DNA from: an uncultured Alphaproteobacteria bacterium | GTDB taxonomy: Bacteria; Pseudomonadota; Alphaproteobacteria; Paracaedibacterales; CAITNM01 | Length of the DNA: 43,279 nucleotides | Direction: 5' to 3' | Assembly (NCBI GenBank): GCA_903874955.1 | Contig: CAIQTY010000010.1 | Coordinates: forward strand, 1 to 43,279 | Part shown: positions 43,212-43,279 of the stretch, piece by piece | Numbering within the stretch: position 1 is the stretch's first letter | Layout: every line of letters starts with the position of its first letter | Program-made: the position numbers and the translations under genes | Notes under the pieces: model-generated | The model's database searches: none | Told to the model about the DNA's origin: nothing | What the model saw: only the letters and a program-made list of their open reading frames with translations

Positions 43212-43279
43212 CTAGCCTTGACGAGCTTTGTAGCGAGGTTTCTTTTTGTTAATGACGTACATACGTCCTTTACGACGGA
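43212..43279 (-). CDS. rpmJ: 50S ribosomal protein L36 (partial at window edge)
   Basis: The last 21 codons before TAG read R-R-K-G-R-M-Y-V-I-N-K-K-K-P-R-Y-K-A-R-Q-G, the C-terminal half of the long, zinc-free form of L36 found in alphaproteobacteria. The start lies beyond the window. Confidence 0.93.
   Translation of the reverse strand, partial: RRKGRMYVINKKKPRYKARQG

Overview
The window reads as part of a low-GC alphaproteobacterial chromosome, most likely from an intracellular or host-associated lineage such as Holosporales or relatives. This placement is inferred from gene content and protein style; no search was run. Signs of it are alphaproteobacterial-type core genes (rpoD, dnaG, dapD/E/F, rapZ-ptsM-HPr, tRNA-Gln and tRNA-Val with encoded CCA), AT-rich spacers, several decaying genes, and about ten genes for exported proteins of unknown or unusual type.

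Layout. 1-2233: the end of a low-complexity protein with a hexanucleotide repeat, then an exported hypothetical protein. 2256-2683: rnpB with a recognisable promoter. 2718-3772: a HIT protein and an exported hypothetical. 4068-9530: the operon ftsH-dnaG-rpoD. 9581-11487: dapD-dapE (lysine/diaminopimelate). 11636-14800: a 1,054-residue exported orphan. 14929-16671: recJ. 16707-17762: an MntA-HepT (MNT/HEPN) toxin-antitoxin pair plus a truncated substrate-binding-like stub. 17882-22641: two paralogous exported lipoxygenase-family proteins and a shorter relative. This cluster has the real dapF on one side and an orphan dapF fragment, in the same orientation, on the other. 22702-24563: ppx/gppA-dapF. 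24644-24717: tRNA-Gln(CTG). 24829-31187: LysR regulator, CorC-like protein, exported hypothetical, aroK, ftsK. 31348-33940: a charge-segregated exported protein, an M48 protease with TPRs, a tiny lipoprotein, tRNA-Val(TAC) and HU. 34174-37973: coxC, dsbD, an exported LRR protein, a PCuAC copper chaperone. 38017-39547: rapZ-ptsM-HPr. 39616-42319: rpsA and accD. 42495-43279: a DUF1287 pseudogene with two stop codons, a 23-codon remnant of a ferredoxin-NADP reductase, and the 3' end of rpmJ.

The most striking element is the lipoxygenase cluster. Both large proteins keep the H-x4-H iron-ligand helix, a third histidine followed four residues later by Ser, and the C-terminal I-P-x-S-type tail of lipoxygenases, but end in Ser or Thr instead of Ile. 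They carry signal peptides and lie in tandem with a shorter relative. One has a stop codon inside its signal peptide. Lipoxygenases act on polyunsaturated fatty acids, which are mainly host lipids, so a role in host lipid oxidation is an attractive inference.

Core functions represented are replication and transcription start (dnaG, rpoD), membrane proteolysis (ftsH), chromosome segregation (ftsK), diaminopimelate synthesis (dapD, dapE, dapF), aromatic synthesis (aroK), fatty acid synthesis (accD), translation (rpsA, rpmJ), and a regulatory PTS branch (rapZ, ptsM, HPr). Three in-frame stop codons in two otherwise readable frames, plus gene remnants, point to ongoing gene decay.
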